Counted from the stretch's first letter, positions 1 to 8,123 are shown. The stretch: 64,000 bases of DNA from Clostridia bacterium (GCA_900751885.1 CAADTH010000034.1:186001-250000), one strand, 5' to 3'. Program-made: numbers and translations. The notes: a model not told the origin generated them from the letters alone.

Positions 1-60
1 AACAGGATTTTTTATCAATTGATTTTCAAAAGATATCGATAAAATAGAAGTAAATCATAA

Positions 61-102
61 ACAAAGAAGCCACCGCAAAAAAAGGTGCAGCAGCTTCTTT
101 GT
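61..102 (-). terminator. Probable terminator of the XRE gene
   Basis: ACAAAGAAGC at 61-70 pairs perfectly with GCTTCTTTGT at 93-102, with a second CACC/GGTG stem inside. It lies just past the stop of the minus-strand XRE gene. The T-run on that strand is short, so termination is inferred mainly from position and stem strength. Confidence 0.5.
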
Positions 103-120
103 CGTTTGAAAAGTAAACAA

Positions 121-348
121 TTAATTTTTCTCCGACGAATCCTCAGGGATGTATTCTATCATATCGGAAAGCTTACAATGAAAATAATCACATAAAATTT
201 GAATTGTTCCGAGCTTTACAGTATCTAACTTTTCATCATAAATAAATTTTATCAGTGTAGAGTAACCCAAACCAGTTTCTTTGCTACACTCCTTAATACT
301 GCGAATCTTAGCATCTGCCATAAAATATCGCAATTTGGATTTATACAC
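121..348 (-). CDS. Short XRE-family (Cro/C1-type) helix-turn-helix regulator
   Basis: A 75-residue DNA-binding protein consisting of little more than one Cro/C1-type helix-turn-helix, the size of the YozG-like XRE proteins. Residues ~17-45 give the helix-turn-helix (IKECSKETGLGYSTLIKFI), followed by a helix ending CDYFHCKLSDMIEY, typical of the family's last helix. The start is a GTG at 346-348: an AAGGAGG lies about 9 nt upstream, and the first in-frame ATG (residue 10) has no such site. It is transcribed leftward from its own promoter. Its target cannot be read here; solitary XRE proteins are usually repressors, often of their own promoter. Confidence 0.8.
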   Translation of the reverse strand: MYKSKLRYFMADAKIRSIKECSKETGLGYSTLIKFIYDEKLDTVKLGTIQILCDYFHCKLSDMIEYIPEDSSEKN

Positions 349-381
349 AGAAACACCCCTCCTTCTTGTATTCTAAGAAAA

Positions 382-410
382 ATTGTAACATCATAAAATG
401 AGAAGTTCAA
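382..410 (-). promoter_or_regulatory. Sigma-A promoter of the XRE gene
   Basis: On the minus strand TTGAAC (405-410), a 17-nt spacer and TACAAT (382-387) lie about 35 nt upstream of the GTG start. Confidence 0.65.
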
Positions 411-734
411 CAGAATCTCCCTATAATGACTTTATAAAAAAATATAGTTTATTTTAGAAGTATCATTATTGTGTTACAACAAGTCGGTTTTATACACATA
501 ATTGATGTTGTTTTATATAAAATATGAAATATCAACAGGGAATTGTAATATTTTGGACAAAATGTTACGAGCATAATACAAAACAGATACAAATAGTATA
601 CAATTAAAGAAAATCCGTTGACTTTTGACACACAGACGATATAATGATAATGCAATGTGGATAATGGTTTTGGTGATTTGACTGTTATCCGCATAAGGAG
701 TCCTGTTTGCCATCCCATCGATTTATGGAAAAAG

Positions 735-920
735 AAACCACAAATGAAGAATATCCGCTCGTATGCAAGTGTACTCCATTCATTTTCTTTTGTGGGTTTG
801 ATGCTTATGCTTCTTTGGTGGTAGTATATGATATCAGGATTGATGGTAGTATATAAGATACATAATCATGGCAAACAGCTCCGGTACAGTATGTGAGCGG
901 ATATTCTTGATTTGTGGTTT
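735..920. repeat. 26-bp inverted repeat pair (735-760 and 895-920)
   Basis: The sequence at 735-760 (AAACCACAAATGAAGAATAT plus CCGCTC) is the reverse complement of 895-920 with one mismatch. The arms are 134 nt apart. No gene lies between them. Confidence 0.75.
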
Positions 921-961
921 TCCGTTTTTTTCGGAACAACTGAGACCACGAATAAAAACGC

Positions 962-995
962 AAAAACAAGGCTGCCAAAGGTAGCCTTGTTTTTG
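962..995. terminator. Bidirectional rho-independent terminator
   Basis: ACAAGGCTGCC at 966-976 pairs with GGTAGCCTTGT at 980-990 around an AAA loop, with an A-run before and a T-run after. No intact gene precedes it on the plus strand, so it probably served a lost gene or insulates the S10 promoter downstream. Confidence 0.75.
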
Positions 996-1100
996 TATTA
1001 AAAAAGTGTCAAAAAGGCGTATGGTAAATATGCACAAAACAACCCATTAAAATTCTTAAATTTTTTACGAAAATGGTGGGCTCAAATTTGTACCAAAAGC

Positions 1101-1129
1101 TTGCAAAAGCAGATGAAATATAGTATCAT
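1101..1129 (+). promoter_or_regulatory. Promoter of the S10-spc-alpha cluster
   Basis: TTGCAA (1101-1106), a 17-nt spacer and TATCAT (1124-1129). It is the only good sigma-A promoter seen ahead of rpsJ and would give a leader of about 360 nt. Confidence 0.6.
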
Positions 1130-1135
1130 AAAGAG

Positions 1136-1495
1136 GTTGTGACACTTGGCAAACGATGAAGCGGGAGGTTGCGGATAGAAAAATCCGGTTTTTCCGTGGA
1201 GAATGTCCGATTCAAGAAACCGGGCGACAAGTCACGCTGCACTCTATTTGTGCGCTGTTTTGCATAAAAATCTCAATCGCAGTCTTTATTGGCGGCGGTA
1301 TGGGGATGGTATGGCTTAACAGAGCGCATACGGATACGGCGAAAAGACTCGTATATGCACCCGGATTGCTTAAGCACAAAGGCAAAAGCAAATCGGGTTT
1401 TTCTTTAAGGGTGAGGCGAAACACCCGGCAGTGTGTGCAGTTTTTTTGGGCGTTGTCGTGCGTATCACAATACTACGAAATGAGGAGGGAAAAGT
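1136..1495 (+). promoter_or_regulatory. Long untranslated leader of the S10 operon
   Basis: About 360 nt of transcribed, probably untranslated sequence before rpsJ. Short stems are visible, e.g. GAAAA/TTTTC flanking ATCCGGT near 1178-1194 and GGGTG/CACCC around 1410-1427, followed by a T7 run at 1441. A 127-codon frame spans the leader but runs into rpsJ out of frame and has no ribosome binding site. S10 leaders are autoregulated by L4 in gamma-proteobacteria; a comparable role here is inference. Confidence 0.45.
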
Positions 1496-1810
1496 ATGGC
1501 AGCAAATCAGAAAATCAGAATCAAGTTGAAAGCTTATGACCATGCGATTTTGGATCAGTCAGCTGAAAGAATCGTTGAGATCGCAAAGAGAACAGGCGCT
1601 AAAGTCTCAGGACCGATTCCACTTCCGACTGACAAAGAGATTATCACAATCTTGCGTGCGGTTCACAAGTACAAAGATTCCCGTGAGCAGTTCGAAAGAA
1701 GAACTCACAAGAGATTGATTGATATTGTGGTTCCGGGCGCTAAGACAATGGAATCTTTAATCAAACTCGATTTGCCGGCAGGCGTTGAAATCGACGTAGT
1801 ACAAAAGTAA
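1496..1810 (+). CDS. rpsJ: 30S ribosomal protein S10
   Basis: S10 (NusE), 104 residues, full length. It sits in the head of the 30S subunit and, with NusB, also serves in transcription antitermination of rRNA operons. The conserved C-terminal part TKRL-like segment reads THKRLIDIVVPGAKTMESL. The ATG at 1496 follows GAGGAGGG at 1482-1489. It is the first gene of the cluster; the str genes (rpsL, rpsG, fusA, tuf) that often precede it are not in this window, where instead a promoter and gene-poor DNA are found. A 118-nt spacer with two hairpins separates it from rplC. Confidence 0.98.
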   Translation: MAANQKIRIKLKAYDHAILDQSAERIVEIAKRTGAKVSGPIPLPTDKEIITILRAVHKYKDSREQFERRTHKRLIDIVVPGAKTMESLIKLDLPAGVEIDVVQK

Positions 1811-1821
1811 TTGCCGGAAAA

Positions 1822-1868
1822 GCCTTCGGATAAAGTCCGACAGGGCAGCAGTAATCTTCGGATTATGA
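1822..1868 (+). promoter_or_regulatory. Tandem hairpins between rpsJ and rplC, one with a TTCG loop
   Basis: TCGGA-TAAAG-TCCGA (1827-1841) is followed by TAATC-TTCG-GATTA (1852-1865). The second has a UUCG tetraloop, an exceptionally stable RNA fold. There is no T-run, so neither looks like a terminator; they could be an RNA processing, stability or protein-binding site. Confidence 0.45.
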
Positions 1869-1928
1869 TGCAGGTGTATGTTCTTAGAAAAAATTAAGAA
1901 CCAATAACCGTAATAGGAGGAAAAAGAA

Positions 1929-2558
1929 ATGGAAAAAGCAATTTTGGGAACAAAACTCGGTATGACACAAATTTTTAATGAAGACGGCGTTGTCACACCG
2001 GTCACTGTTGTTTTGGCAGGTCCTTGTGTTGTGACTCAGAAAAAAACAACAGACAATGATGGATATGAAGCGATTCAGGTTGGTTTTGGCGAGGTAAAGG
2101 ACAAAAAAGTCAATAAGCCTATGAAAGGGCATTTCGCAAAAGCAGACACTGCAAACAAAAAACATGTCAGAGAGTTCCGTTTGGATGATTGCGCTACATT
2201 TAATGTAGGTGATGAAATCAAGGCTGACATTTTCGCAGAAGGGGAGCATATCGACGTAACCGGTACAAGTAAGGGGAAAGGCTTTGCAGGTCCGATGAAA
2301 AGATGGGGCATGCACAGAGGTCCAATGTCTCACGGCTCTGGTTACCACAGAGGTTCCGGTTCAATGGGTTCCTGTTCCACACCGGGACGCGTCATGAAAG
2401 GGAAAAAGCTTCCTGGACATATGGGCGTTGATACAGTTACAGTTCAAAACCTGGAGATTGTCAAGGTTGATGCAGAGCAGAACTTGCTTTTGCTCAAAGG
2501 CGCAGTTCCTGGCAATAAGGGCGGACTGGTTATGATAAAGAATAGCGTGAAAGCATAA
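1929..2558 (+). CDS. rplC: 50S ribosomal protein L3
   Basis: L3, 209 residues. It binds the 3' domain of 23S rRNA and sends an extended loop toward the peptidyl transferase centre. The family pattern is complete: N-terminal LGTKLGMTQIF, the central HGSGYHRGSGSMG loop, and LPGHMGVDTVTVQNLEIVKV near the C-terminus. The glutamine methylated in E. coli L3 lies in this loop region in that species; here the equivalent is not certain. AGGAGG precedes the ATG by 7 nt. It is followed by rplD after 29 nt in the same operon. Confidence 0.98.
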   Translation: MEKAILGTKLGMTQIFNEDGVVTPVTVVLAGPCVVTQKKTTDNDGYEAIQVGFGEVKDKKVNKPMKGHFAKADTANKKHVREFRLDDCATFNVGDEIKADIFAEGEHIDVTGTSKGKGFAGPMKRWGMHRGPMSHGSGYHRGSGSMGSCSTPGRVMKGKKLPGHMGVDTVTVQNLEIVKVDAEQNLLLLKGAVPGNKGGLVMIKNSVKA

Positions 2559-2587
2559 TTGAGGTTTTCAGAAAGGAGGAATATAGT

Positions 2588-3211
2588 ATGCCTACAGTGG
2601 CTTTATATAACATGCAGGGCGAGCAAAATGGCACAATCGAGTTAAGCGATGCCATTTTTGGTCAGGAAATAAATAAAGCGGTTTTGCATCAGGTAGTAGT
2701 AAATTACCTGGCAAACCAGAGACAGGGAACACAGAGTACAAAGACACGCACAGAAGTTCGCGGCGGCGGTATCAAACCGTGGAGACAGAAGGGAACAGGA
2801 CGTGCAAGACAGGGTAGTATCCGTGCTCCGCAGTGGACAGGCGGTGGTGTTGCACTCGGACCAAAGCCGAGGGATTACAGATACCGTTTGAACAAAAAGG
2901 TAAGAAGACTTGCAGTAAAATCAGCGCTGAGCGCAAAGATGCAGGCGGAAGAAATCATTGTTGTGGAAGATTTGAAAATGGATGAAATCAAGACAGCAAC
3001 GATTGCAAAGATGCTCAAGGATTTGGGTATTGATTCCAAAGCACTCATCGTAACTGCAGAAAATGATCAGAACATATACCGTTCTGCTAGAAATATTAAG
3101 GGTGTGACGACATCATATGTTGGAACACTGAACACCTATGAAATCCTGAAGCACGATAAATTCGTTGTTTCTAAGGATGCTATCGCTAAAATTGAGGAGG
3201 TGCTCGCATAA
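2588..3211 (+). CDS. rplD: 50S ribosomal protein L4
   Basis: L4, 207 residues. It lines the peptide exit tunnel with a long loop, seen here as the Arg/Gly-rich segment around residues 45-75 (TRTEVRGGGIKPWRQKGTG). In E. coli L4 also represses its own operon through the S10 leader. The stop overlaps the rplW start (TAATG at 3209-3213), which predicts translational coupling of L4 and L23. An AAAGGAGG site lies at the expected distance from the ATG. Confidence 0.98.
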   Translation: MPTVALYNMQGEQNGTIELSDAIFGQEINKAVLHQVVVNYLANQRQGTQSTKTRTEVRGGGIKPWRQKGTGRARQGSIRAPQWTGGGVALGPKPRDYRYRLNKKVRRLAVKSALSAKMQAEEIIVVEDLKMDEIKTATIAKMLKDLGIDSKALIVTAENDQNIYRSARNIKGVTTSYVGTLNTYEILKHDKFVVSKDAIAKIEEVLA

Positions 3212-3516
3212 TGGCTTTCGCACATGATTTGCTTAAAAGACCAATCATCTCCGAACGCAGCATGGAACAGCTTTATGACAGAGAGGGCAACGAAATCAAG
3301 CGTTATACGTTTGAGGTGCCGCTTACAGCCAACAAGGTTGAAATCAAAAAAGCTGTTGAGGAAGTATTCGGCGTAAAGGTAAGCAAGGTCAACACAATCC
3401 GCGTACTCGGCAAGGTAAAGAGAATGGGTAAGACGCAGGGGAGAAGACCTTCTTATAAAAAGGCTATCGTCACATTGACACCGGATAGCAAAACAATCGA
3501 ATTTTTCGAGATGTAA
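3211..3516 (+). CDS. rplW: 50S ribosomal protein L23
   Basis: L23, 101 residues, at the mouth of the exit tunnel, where trigger factor and the signal recognition particle dock. The protein shows the usual N-terminal LLKRPIISERSM and the KVNTIRVLGKVKRMGKTQG loop. The ATG shares its A with the rplD stop codon, and the ribosome binding site lies inside rplD. Confidence 0.98.
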   Translation: MAFAHDLLKRPIISERSMEQLYDREGNEIKRYTFEVPLTANKVEIKKAVEEVFGVKVSKVNTIRVLGKVKRMGKTQGRRPSYKKAIVTLTPDSKTIEFFEM

Positions 3517-3544
3517 TTTTAGATAAGTAAGGAGTGACAAGGAT

Positions 3545-4378
3545 ATGGCGATAAAAAAATATAATCCTACCTCACCCGCTAGAAGATTTATGACAGTTTC
3601 CGATTTCAGTGAAATCACGAAAAAAGAGCCGGAACGCTCATTGCTTGATTCGCTGAAGAAGAACGCGGGTAGAAATTCATACGGTAGAATCACTGTTCGC
3701 CACAGAGGCGGCGGTAACAGAAGAAAATATAGACTCATCGACTTTAAGAGAAACAAAGACGGTATGCCGGCAAAAGTCATCGGAATCGAATATGACCCGA
3801 ACCGTAGCGCAAACATTGCATTGCTGCAATACGAGGACGGAACAAAGTCTTATATTATTGCGCCATTGGGTCTGACAGACGGTGACACGGTTATCTCTGG
3901 TCCTGGGTCTGATATCAAACCGGGAAACGCTTTGTTTATCCGTGATATTCCGGTTGGTACGCTCATTCACAATATTGAGCTTTACCCAGGAAAAGGCGGA
4001 CAGCTTGTTAGAAGTGCAGGTAACAGCGCACAGCTTATGGCAAAGGAAGGCGATTATTCGCAGGTAAGACTTCCATCTGGTGAAGTGAGAATGATTCGTT
4101 TGGATTGTAAAGCGACAATCGGTCAGGTTGGAAATATCCAGCATGAAAACATTTCTATCGGTAAAGCGGGTAGAAAGCGTCATATGGGTTGGAGACCGAC
4201 TGTTCGTGGTGTTGTTATGAACCCGAATGACCATCCGCACGGCGGTGGTGAAGGCAAGTCACCAATTGGCCGTCCGGCGCCGGTTACTCCGTGGGGTAAA
4301 CCAGCACTTGGTTATAAGACAAGAAAGAAAAAGAATAAGACAGATAAGTTTATCGTAAAGAGAAGAAACGATAGATAG
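3545..4378 (+). CDS. rplB: 50S ribosomal protein L2
   Basis: L2, 277 residues, the most conserved large-subunit protein, needed for subunit association and close to the peptidyl transferase centre. The family hallmark MNPNDHPHGGGEGKSPIG is at about residues 224-241 and includes the conserved histidine. The basic C-terminal tail (TRKKKNKTDKFIVKRR) is intact. AAGGAGTG precedes the ATG. Confidence 0.98.
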   Translation: MAIKKYNPTSPARRFMTVSDFSEITKKEPERSLLDSLKKNAGRNSYGRITVRHRGGGNRRKYRLIDFKRNKDGMPAKVIGIEYDPNRSANIALLQYEDGTKSYIIAPLGLTDGDTVISGPGSDIKPGNALFIRDIPVGTLIHNIELYPGKGGQLVRSAGNSAQLMAKEGDYSQVRLPSGEVRMIRLDCKATIGQVGNIQHENISIGKAGRKRHMGWRPTVRGVVMNPNDHPHGGGEGKSPIGRPAPVTPWGKPALGYKTRKKKNKTDKFIVKRRNDR

Positions 4379-4419
4379 TGTATTGATAACCATAGATTTC
4401 CGAAAGGAGGAATTGGAGA

Positions 4420-4692
4420 ATGGGTAGATCCATAAAAAAGGGACCTTACGTGGAAGAGCGTTTGCTGAAGAGGATTGAAGCGATGAATGCGGCAAATGAA
4501 AAGAAAGTCGTAAAGACATGGTCCAGAGCGTCTACAATTTTCCCTGAAATGGTAGGCCATACAATCGCAGTTCATGACGGAAGAAAGCATGTACCGGTAT
4601 TCGTCAGCGAGGATATGGTAGGTCACAAGCTTGGCGAATTTGCGCCGACTAGAACATTCAAAGGCCATGCAGGGGCAAAATCTACGAGATAA
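4420..4692 (+). CDS. rpsS: 30S ribosomal protein S19
   Basis: S19, 90 residues, in the 30S head, where it pairs with S13 and contacts the A-site tRNA region. MGRSIKKGPYVEERLLKRI and the C-terminal RTFKGHAGAKSTR are typical. An AAAGGAGG site precedes the ATG. Confidence 0.98.
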   Translation: MGRSIKKGPYVEERLLKRIEAMNAANEKKVVKTWSRASTIFPEMVGHTIAVHDGRKHVPVFVSEDMVGHKLGEFAPTRTFKGHAGAKSTR

Positions 4693-4736
4693 TCAGAATT
4701 TGAGATAGAGAAATCGTTGAAAGGAGGAATCCATAC

Positions 4737-5081
4737 ATGGAAGCAACACAGGCACGCGCAGTGTTAAAATATGCCCGCATTTCTCCGCGGAAGGTAAAAA
4801 TCGTTCTCGATTTGATCCGTAATAAACCAGTCGGCGTTGCAATGGGGATTCTTAAAAATACGCCGAAAGCGGCAAGTGAATACTTGATTAAGCTTCTCGC
4901 ATCCGCAATTGCGAATGCAGAGAATAATCATAATATGGATGCCAATAATTTGTATGTGGCAGAATGCTATGCGTCTCAAGGACCGACACTGAAGAGAATT
5001 CAGCCGAGAGCACAGGGCAGAGCGTTTAAAATCCTCAAGAGAACAAGCCATATCACATTGGTATTGAAGGAAAAAGAATAA
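4737..5081 (+). CDS. rplV: 50S ribosomal protein L22
   Basis: L22, 114 residues. Its beta-hairpin reaches into the exit tunnel next to L4 and forms part of the constriction where macrolides and arrest peptides act. The hairpin region reads QGPTLKRIQPRAQGRAF. Full length, with AAAGGAGG upstream. Confidence 0.98.
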   Translation: MEATQARAVLKYARISPRKVKIVLDLIRNKPVGVAMGILKNTPKAASEYLIKLLASAIANAENNHNMDANNLYVAECYASQGPTLKRIQPRAQGRAFKILKRTSHITLVLKEKE

Positions 5082-5100
5082 TCGGAAAAGGAGGTTACCT

Positions 5101-5817
5101 ATGGGACAGAAAGTGAATCCACATGGACTAAGAGTTGGAATCATTAAGGATTGGGACTCAAAATGGTTCGCTGGAACAAAGGATTTCGGAGACCAGTTGG
5201 TTGAAGATTATAATATTAGAAACTACATTAAAAAGAACCAGTACGATGCGGGGATTGCAAAAATCACAATCGAGCGTAAAACAGACCGCATTTTTATCAC
5301 AATCCATGCAGCCAAGCCGGGAATTATCATCGGCAGAGGCGGCAGTGAGATTGATAAATTAAAAGCGCAGCTTGAAAAGATGACAGGTAAAAGTGTCAAT
5401 GTCAACATTATGGAAGTAAAGCAGCCGGATATCAATGCACAGCTCGTTGCAGAGAACATTGCAGCACAGCTGGAAAGAAGAATTTCCTACAGACGTGCAA
5501 TGAAGCAGGTTATGGGACGTGCAATGAGATTGGGCGTAAAGGGAATCAAAACAGGAGCGTCTGGTCGTTTGGGCGGTGCAGAAATCGCCAGAACAGAGCA
5601 CTACCATGAGGGAACGATTCCTCTGCAGACACTTCGTGCTGACATTGATTATGGATTTGCAGAAGCAAATACAACCTATGGAAAAATCGGTGTAAAGACA
5701 TGGATTTATAAAGGCGAAGTTCTTCAGGAAGTAAAGAGAGCGCCTCGTGAAAATAACCGTAATTCCCGCCCGAACAATAACCGCGGTGGTAATCGTAGAG
5801 CGGAAGGAGGCAGATAA
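5101..5817 (+). CDS. rpsC: 30S ribosomal protein S3
   Basis: S3, 238 residues, lining the mRNA entry channel with an intrinsic RNA-unwinding role together with S4 and S5. The N-terminal KH domain has its GxxG loop in IIIGRGGSEIDKLK (~residues 75-88). The last ~25 residues are an Arg/Asn/Gly-rich tail (NNRNSRPNNNRGGNRR), longer than in E. coli and probably disordered; similar low-complexity tails are common on clostridial S3. Only 2 nt separate its stop from rplP. Confidence 0.98.
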   Translation: MGQKVNPHGLRVGIIKDWDSKWFAGTKDFGDQLVEDYNIRNYIKKNQYDAGIAKITIERKTDRIFITIHAAKPGIIIGRGGSEIDKLKAQLEKMTGKSVNVNIMEVKQPDINAQLVAENIAAQLERRISYRRAMKQVMGRAMRLGVKGIKTGASGRLGGAEIARTEHYHEGTIPLQTLRADIDYGFAEANTTYGKIGVKTWIYKGEVLQEVKRAPRENNRNSRPNNNRGGNRRAEGGR

Positions 5818-5819
5818 TT

Positions 5820-6242
5820 ATGTTATTGCCAAAGAGAGTAAAATACAGAAGAGTAATGCGCGGCAGATTAAAAGGCAAAGCAACACGTGGCAACAAGGTT
5901 AGCTACGGTGAATTTGGTCTCCAGGCATTGGAGCCGGCATGGATCACATCCCGCCAGATTGAGGCTGCCCGTGTCGCTATGACAAGATATACAAAGAGAG
6001 GCGGTCAGGTTTGGATTAAAATCTTCCCTGACAAGCCAATCACACAAAAACCTGCTGAAACTCGAATGGGTTCCGGTAAGGGGTCCCCGGAATACTGGGT
6101 TGCAGTTGTAAAACCGGGCCGAGTTATGTTTGAAATCGGTGGTGTTTCCGAGGAGGTTGCACGTGAGGCGCTTCGTCTTGCAATGCACAAGCTCCCGATC
6201 AAATGCAAATTCGTGAAGCGTGAAATAGAGGATGGTGAATAA
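5820..6242 (+). CDS. rplP: 50S ribosomal protein L16
   Basis: L16, 140 residues, near the A-site and the GTPase-associated region; it helps position tRNA in the A site. MLLPKRVKYRRVMRGRLKG and the PITQKPAETRMGSGKGSPEY segment are diagnostic. It starts 2 nt after rpsC, with the ribosome binding site (GGAGG) inside rpsC, so translation is probably coupled. Confidence 0.98.
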   Translation: MLLPKRVKYRRVMRGRLKGKATRGNKVSYGEFGLQALEPAWITSRQIEAARVAMTRYTKRGGQVWIKIFPDKPITQKPAETRMGSGKGSPEYWVAVVKPGRVMFEIGGVSEEVAREALRLAMHKLPIKCKFVKREIEDGE

Positions 6243-6243
6243 A

Positions 6244-6447
6244 ATGAAGGTAACTGAGCTTAGAGAGTTGTCATCAGCTGAGCTGGAGGAAAAGCTCGTA
6301 GAAAGCAAACAGGAGCTTTTTAACTTGAGATTTCAAAACGCTATCAACCAGTTAGAAAATCCGAAGCGGATTGGTGACGTTAAGAAAACGATCGCTCGCA
6401 TCAAAACCATCATTCATGAAAGAGAATTAAGCGATTCTGCAATCTAA
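6244..6447 (+). CDS. rpmC: 50S ribosomal protein L29
   Basis: L29, 67 residues, a two-helix protein at the tunnel exit beside L23. The start at 6244 gives the canonical MKVTELRELSSAELEEKL. An in-frame ATG at 6232 inside rplP would add MVNK and lacks a site. An AGAGG at 6227-6231 serves the chosen start. It sits 1 nt after the rplP stop. Confidence 0.95.
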   Translation: MKVTELRELSSAELEEKLVESKQELFNLRFQNAINQLENPKRIGDVKKTIARIKTIIHERELSDSAI

Positions 6448-6538
6448 TGATAGAAAATTGGTTTAAAGAGAAATCGTCTAGAGCTACTGCTTGTCCAAAG
6501 GAGGATAAGCGACTCGTTGTTGAAAGGAGGCTACTGGC

Positions 6539-6799
6539 ATGGCTGAGGAAAGAAATAGCCGTAAAGTAAAAATCGGTAAGGTAGTAAGCGACAAAATGGA
6601 TAAGACCATCGTTGTTGCGATTGAATATAGCGTAAAGCACAAGCTGTATGGAAAAGTTGTGAAGCGCACCTATAAGCTGAAAGCGCATGATGAAAAGAAC
6701 GAATGTGCAATCGGCGATAAAGTAAAAGTAATGGAGACAAGACCACTGTCTAAGGACAAGAGATGGAGACTTGTTGAAATCGTAGAAAAAGCACAGTAA
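6539..6799 (+). CDS. rpsQ: 30S ribosomal protein S17
   Basis: S17, 86 residues, an early-binding protein of the 5' domain of 16S rRNA with an OB fold. Characteristic segments are KIGKVVSDKMDKTIVVAIE and the C-terminal TRPLSKDKRWRLVEIVEKA. The 91-nt spacer before it contains two AAAGGAGG-like sites; the one at 6523-6530 serves this ATG. Confidence 0.98.
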   Translation: MAEERNSRKVKIGKVVSDKMDKTIVVAIEYSVKHKLYGKVVKRTYKLKAHDEKNECAIGDKVKVMETRPLSKDKRWRLVEIVEKAQ

Positions 6800-6829
6800 A
6801 GGTTACTGTCAAAGGAGGAAAGTTTCGTT

Positions 6830-7198
6830 ATGATACAACAACAGACATTCTTAAAGGTAGCCGACAATACAGGTGCGAAGGAAGTAATGTGTATCCGTGT
6901 ATTAGGCGGTTCTAAAAAGAGATATGCGGCAATCGGTGACGAGATTATCTGCAGCGTCAAAAAGGCAACACCAGGCGGCGTTGTTAAAAAGGGCGACGTA
7001 GTTAAGGCCGTAGTCGTAAGAACAGTAAAAGGAGCAAAGCGTGCTGACGGTTCCTACATTCGTTTCGATGAGAACGCAGCAGTGATTATAAGAGATGATA
7101 AAAACCCAAGAGGTACTCGTATTTTTGGACCTGTTGCAAGGGAACTGAGAGATAAAGAGTACATGAAGATTTTGTCATTGGCTCCGGAAGTTCTGTAA
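6830..7198 (+). CDS. rplN: 50S ribosomal protein L14
   Basis: L14, 122 residues, at the subunit interface, where it forms bridges to 16S rRNA and is the binding site of the silencing factor RsfS. MIQQQTFLKVADNTGAKEV at the N-terminus and NPRGTRIFGPVARELRDK near the C-terminus are fully conserved family motifs. Confidence 0.98.
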   Translation: MIQQQTFLKVADNTGAKEVMCIRVLGGSKKRYAAIGDEIICSVKKATPGGVVKKGDVVKAVVVRTVKGAKRADGSYIRFDENAAVIIRDDKNPRGTRIFGPVARELRDKEYMKILSLAPEVL

Positions 7199-7213
7199 GG
7201 AGGATACGGGAAA

Positions 7214-7537
7214 ATGAAAAAAATGCATGTAAAACGCGGCGATACGGTTGAAGTATTGTCCGGTAAGGATAAAGGAAAACAGGGCAAGGTCATCACAGCG
7301 ATTCCAGAGGATGGAAAAGTGATTGTGGAAGGCGTTGCAATGGCACATAAGCATCAGAAGGCGCGCAAGCAGGGAGAGGAAAGTGGAATCATCCATGTAG
7401 AGACTCCAATTTATGCGTCTAAGGTAATGCGTGTTTGCCCGAAATGCAATAAGCCGGCGAGAACCGGAGTGAAGGTGTTAGAGGGCGGACAGAAGGTTAG
7501 ATATTGCAAGAAATGCCAAGGGGAGTTCAACGACTAA
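7214..7537 (+). CDS. rplX: 50S ribosomal protein L24
   Basis: L24, 107 residues, an assembly initiator that binds the 5' end of 23S rRNA. The N-terminal KOW motif is visible (RGDTVEVLSGKDKGKQGKV). The C-terminal part carries two Cys pairs, CPKC (~residues 74-77) and CKKC (~97-100), which could hold a zinc ion as in other zinc-containing L24 forms. GGAGG at 7199-7203 precedes the ATG. Confidence 0.97.
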   Translation: MKKMHVKRGDTVEVLSGKDKGKQGKVITAIPEDGKVIVEGVAMAHKHQKARKQGEESGIIHVETPIYASKVMRVCPKCNKPARTGVKVLEGGQKVRYCKKCQGEFND

Positions 7538-7563
7538 TTTTTGAGAGGAGGTAAGTTCGTACA

Positions 7564-8106
7564 ATGTCTAGAATGCAAGAGAAATATAAGACAGAGGTTG
7601 CACCTGCATTGATGCAGAAGTTCGGTTACAAAAGTCCGATGCAGATTCCAAAGCTTGAGAAAATCGTAATCAATATCGGTATGGGCGAGGCGCGCGAGAA
7701 CCCAAAGGCAATTGAGGCCGCTATGGGAGATCTTGCGGCAATCACTGGACAGAGACCGATTATTACAAAGGCGAGAAAATCTGTCGCAAACTTTAAGCTG
7801 AGAGAAGGCATGAACATCGGCTGCAAGGTAACACTTCGTGCAAGCAAGATGTATGAGTTCTTAGATAGATTATTCAACGTAGCTCTGCCGCGTGTACGTG
7901 ACTTCAGGGGAATCAACCCGAATGCGTTTGACGGAAGAGGCAACTATTCTCTGGGAATCAAGGAACAGCTGATTTTCCCGGAAATTGACTACGATAAAAT
8001 CGACAAAATTAGAGGTATGGACATTATTTTTGTTACGACCGCGAAAACAGATGAGGAAGCACGCGAGCTCTTGAGCTTGATGGGCGCACCATTTGTTCGT
8101 AGTTAA
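7564..8106 (+). CDS. rplE: 50S ribosomal protein L5
   Basis: L5, 180 residues, a 5S rRNA-binding protein in the central protuberance that also contacts the P-site tRNA. Recognisable by MQIPKLEKIVINIGMGEA, GQRPIITKARKSVANFKLR and the C-terminal GMDIIFVTTAKTDEEARELL. Full length, preceded by GAGGAGG. Confidence 0.98.
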   Translation: MSRMQEKYKTEVAPALMQKFGYKSPMQIPKLEKIVINIGMGEARENPKAIEAAMGDLAAITGQRPIITKARKSVANFKLREGMNIGCKVTLRASKMYEFLDRLFNVALPRVRDFRGINPNAFDGRGNYSLGIKEQLIFPEIDYDKIDKIRGMDIIFVTTAKTDEEARELLSLMGAPFVRS

Positions 8107-8123
8107 TAGAAGGAGGGAAAAGC

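Larger units (their letters stand above)
411..1100. other. Gene-poor stretch between the XRE gene and the S10 promoter
   Basis: AT-rich sequence of ~690 nt. Open frames of up to 89 codons exist, but none has a convincing ribosome binding site or a recognisable protein. It holds a 26-bp imperfect inverted repeat (735-760/895-920), a short direct repeat of TGGTAGTATAT near 821 and 845, and a terminator-like hairpin at 962-995. It may be the remnant of a deleted gene or small mobile element. Confidence 0.6.

Noticed and set aside
449..1037. Several 60-90-codon frames in the gene-poor left region
   Set aside because: No ribosome binding site, no recognisable motif and AT-driven composition.
1156..1539. 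127-codon frame across the S10 leader
   Set aside because: It overlaps the rpsJ start out of frame, has no ribosome binding site and resembles no protein; rpsJ fully explains the downstream part.
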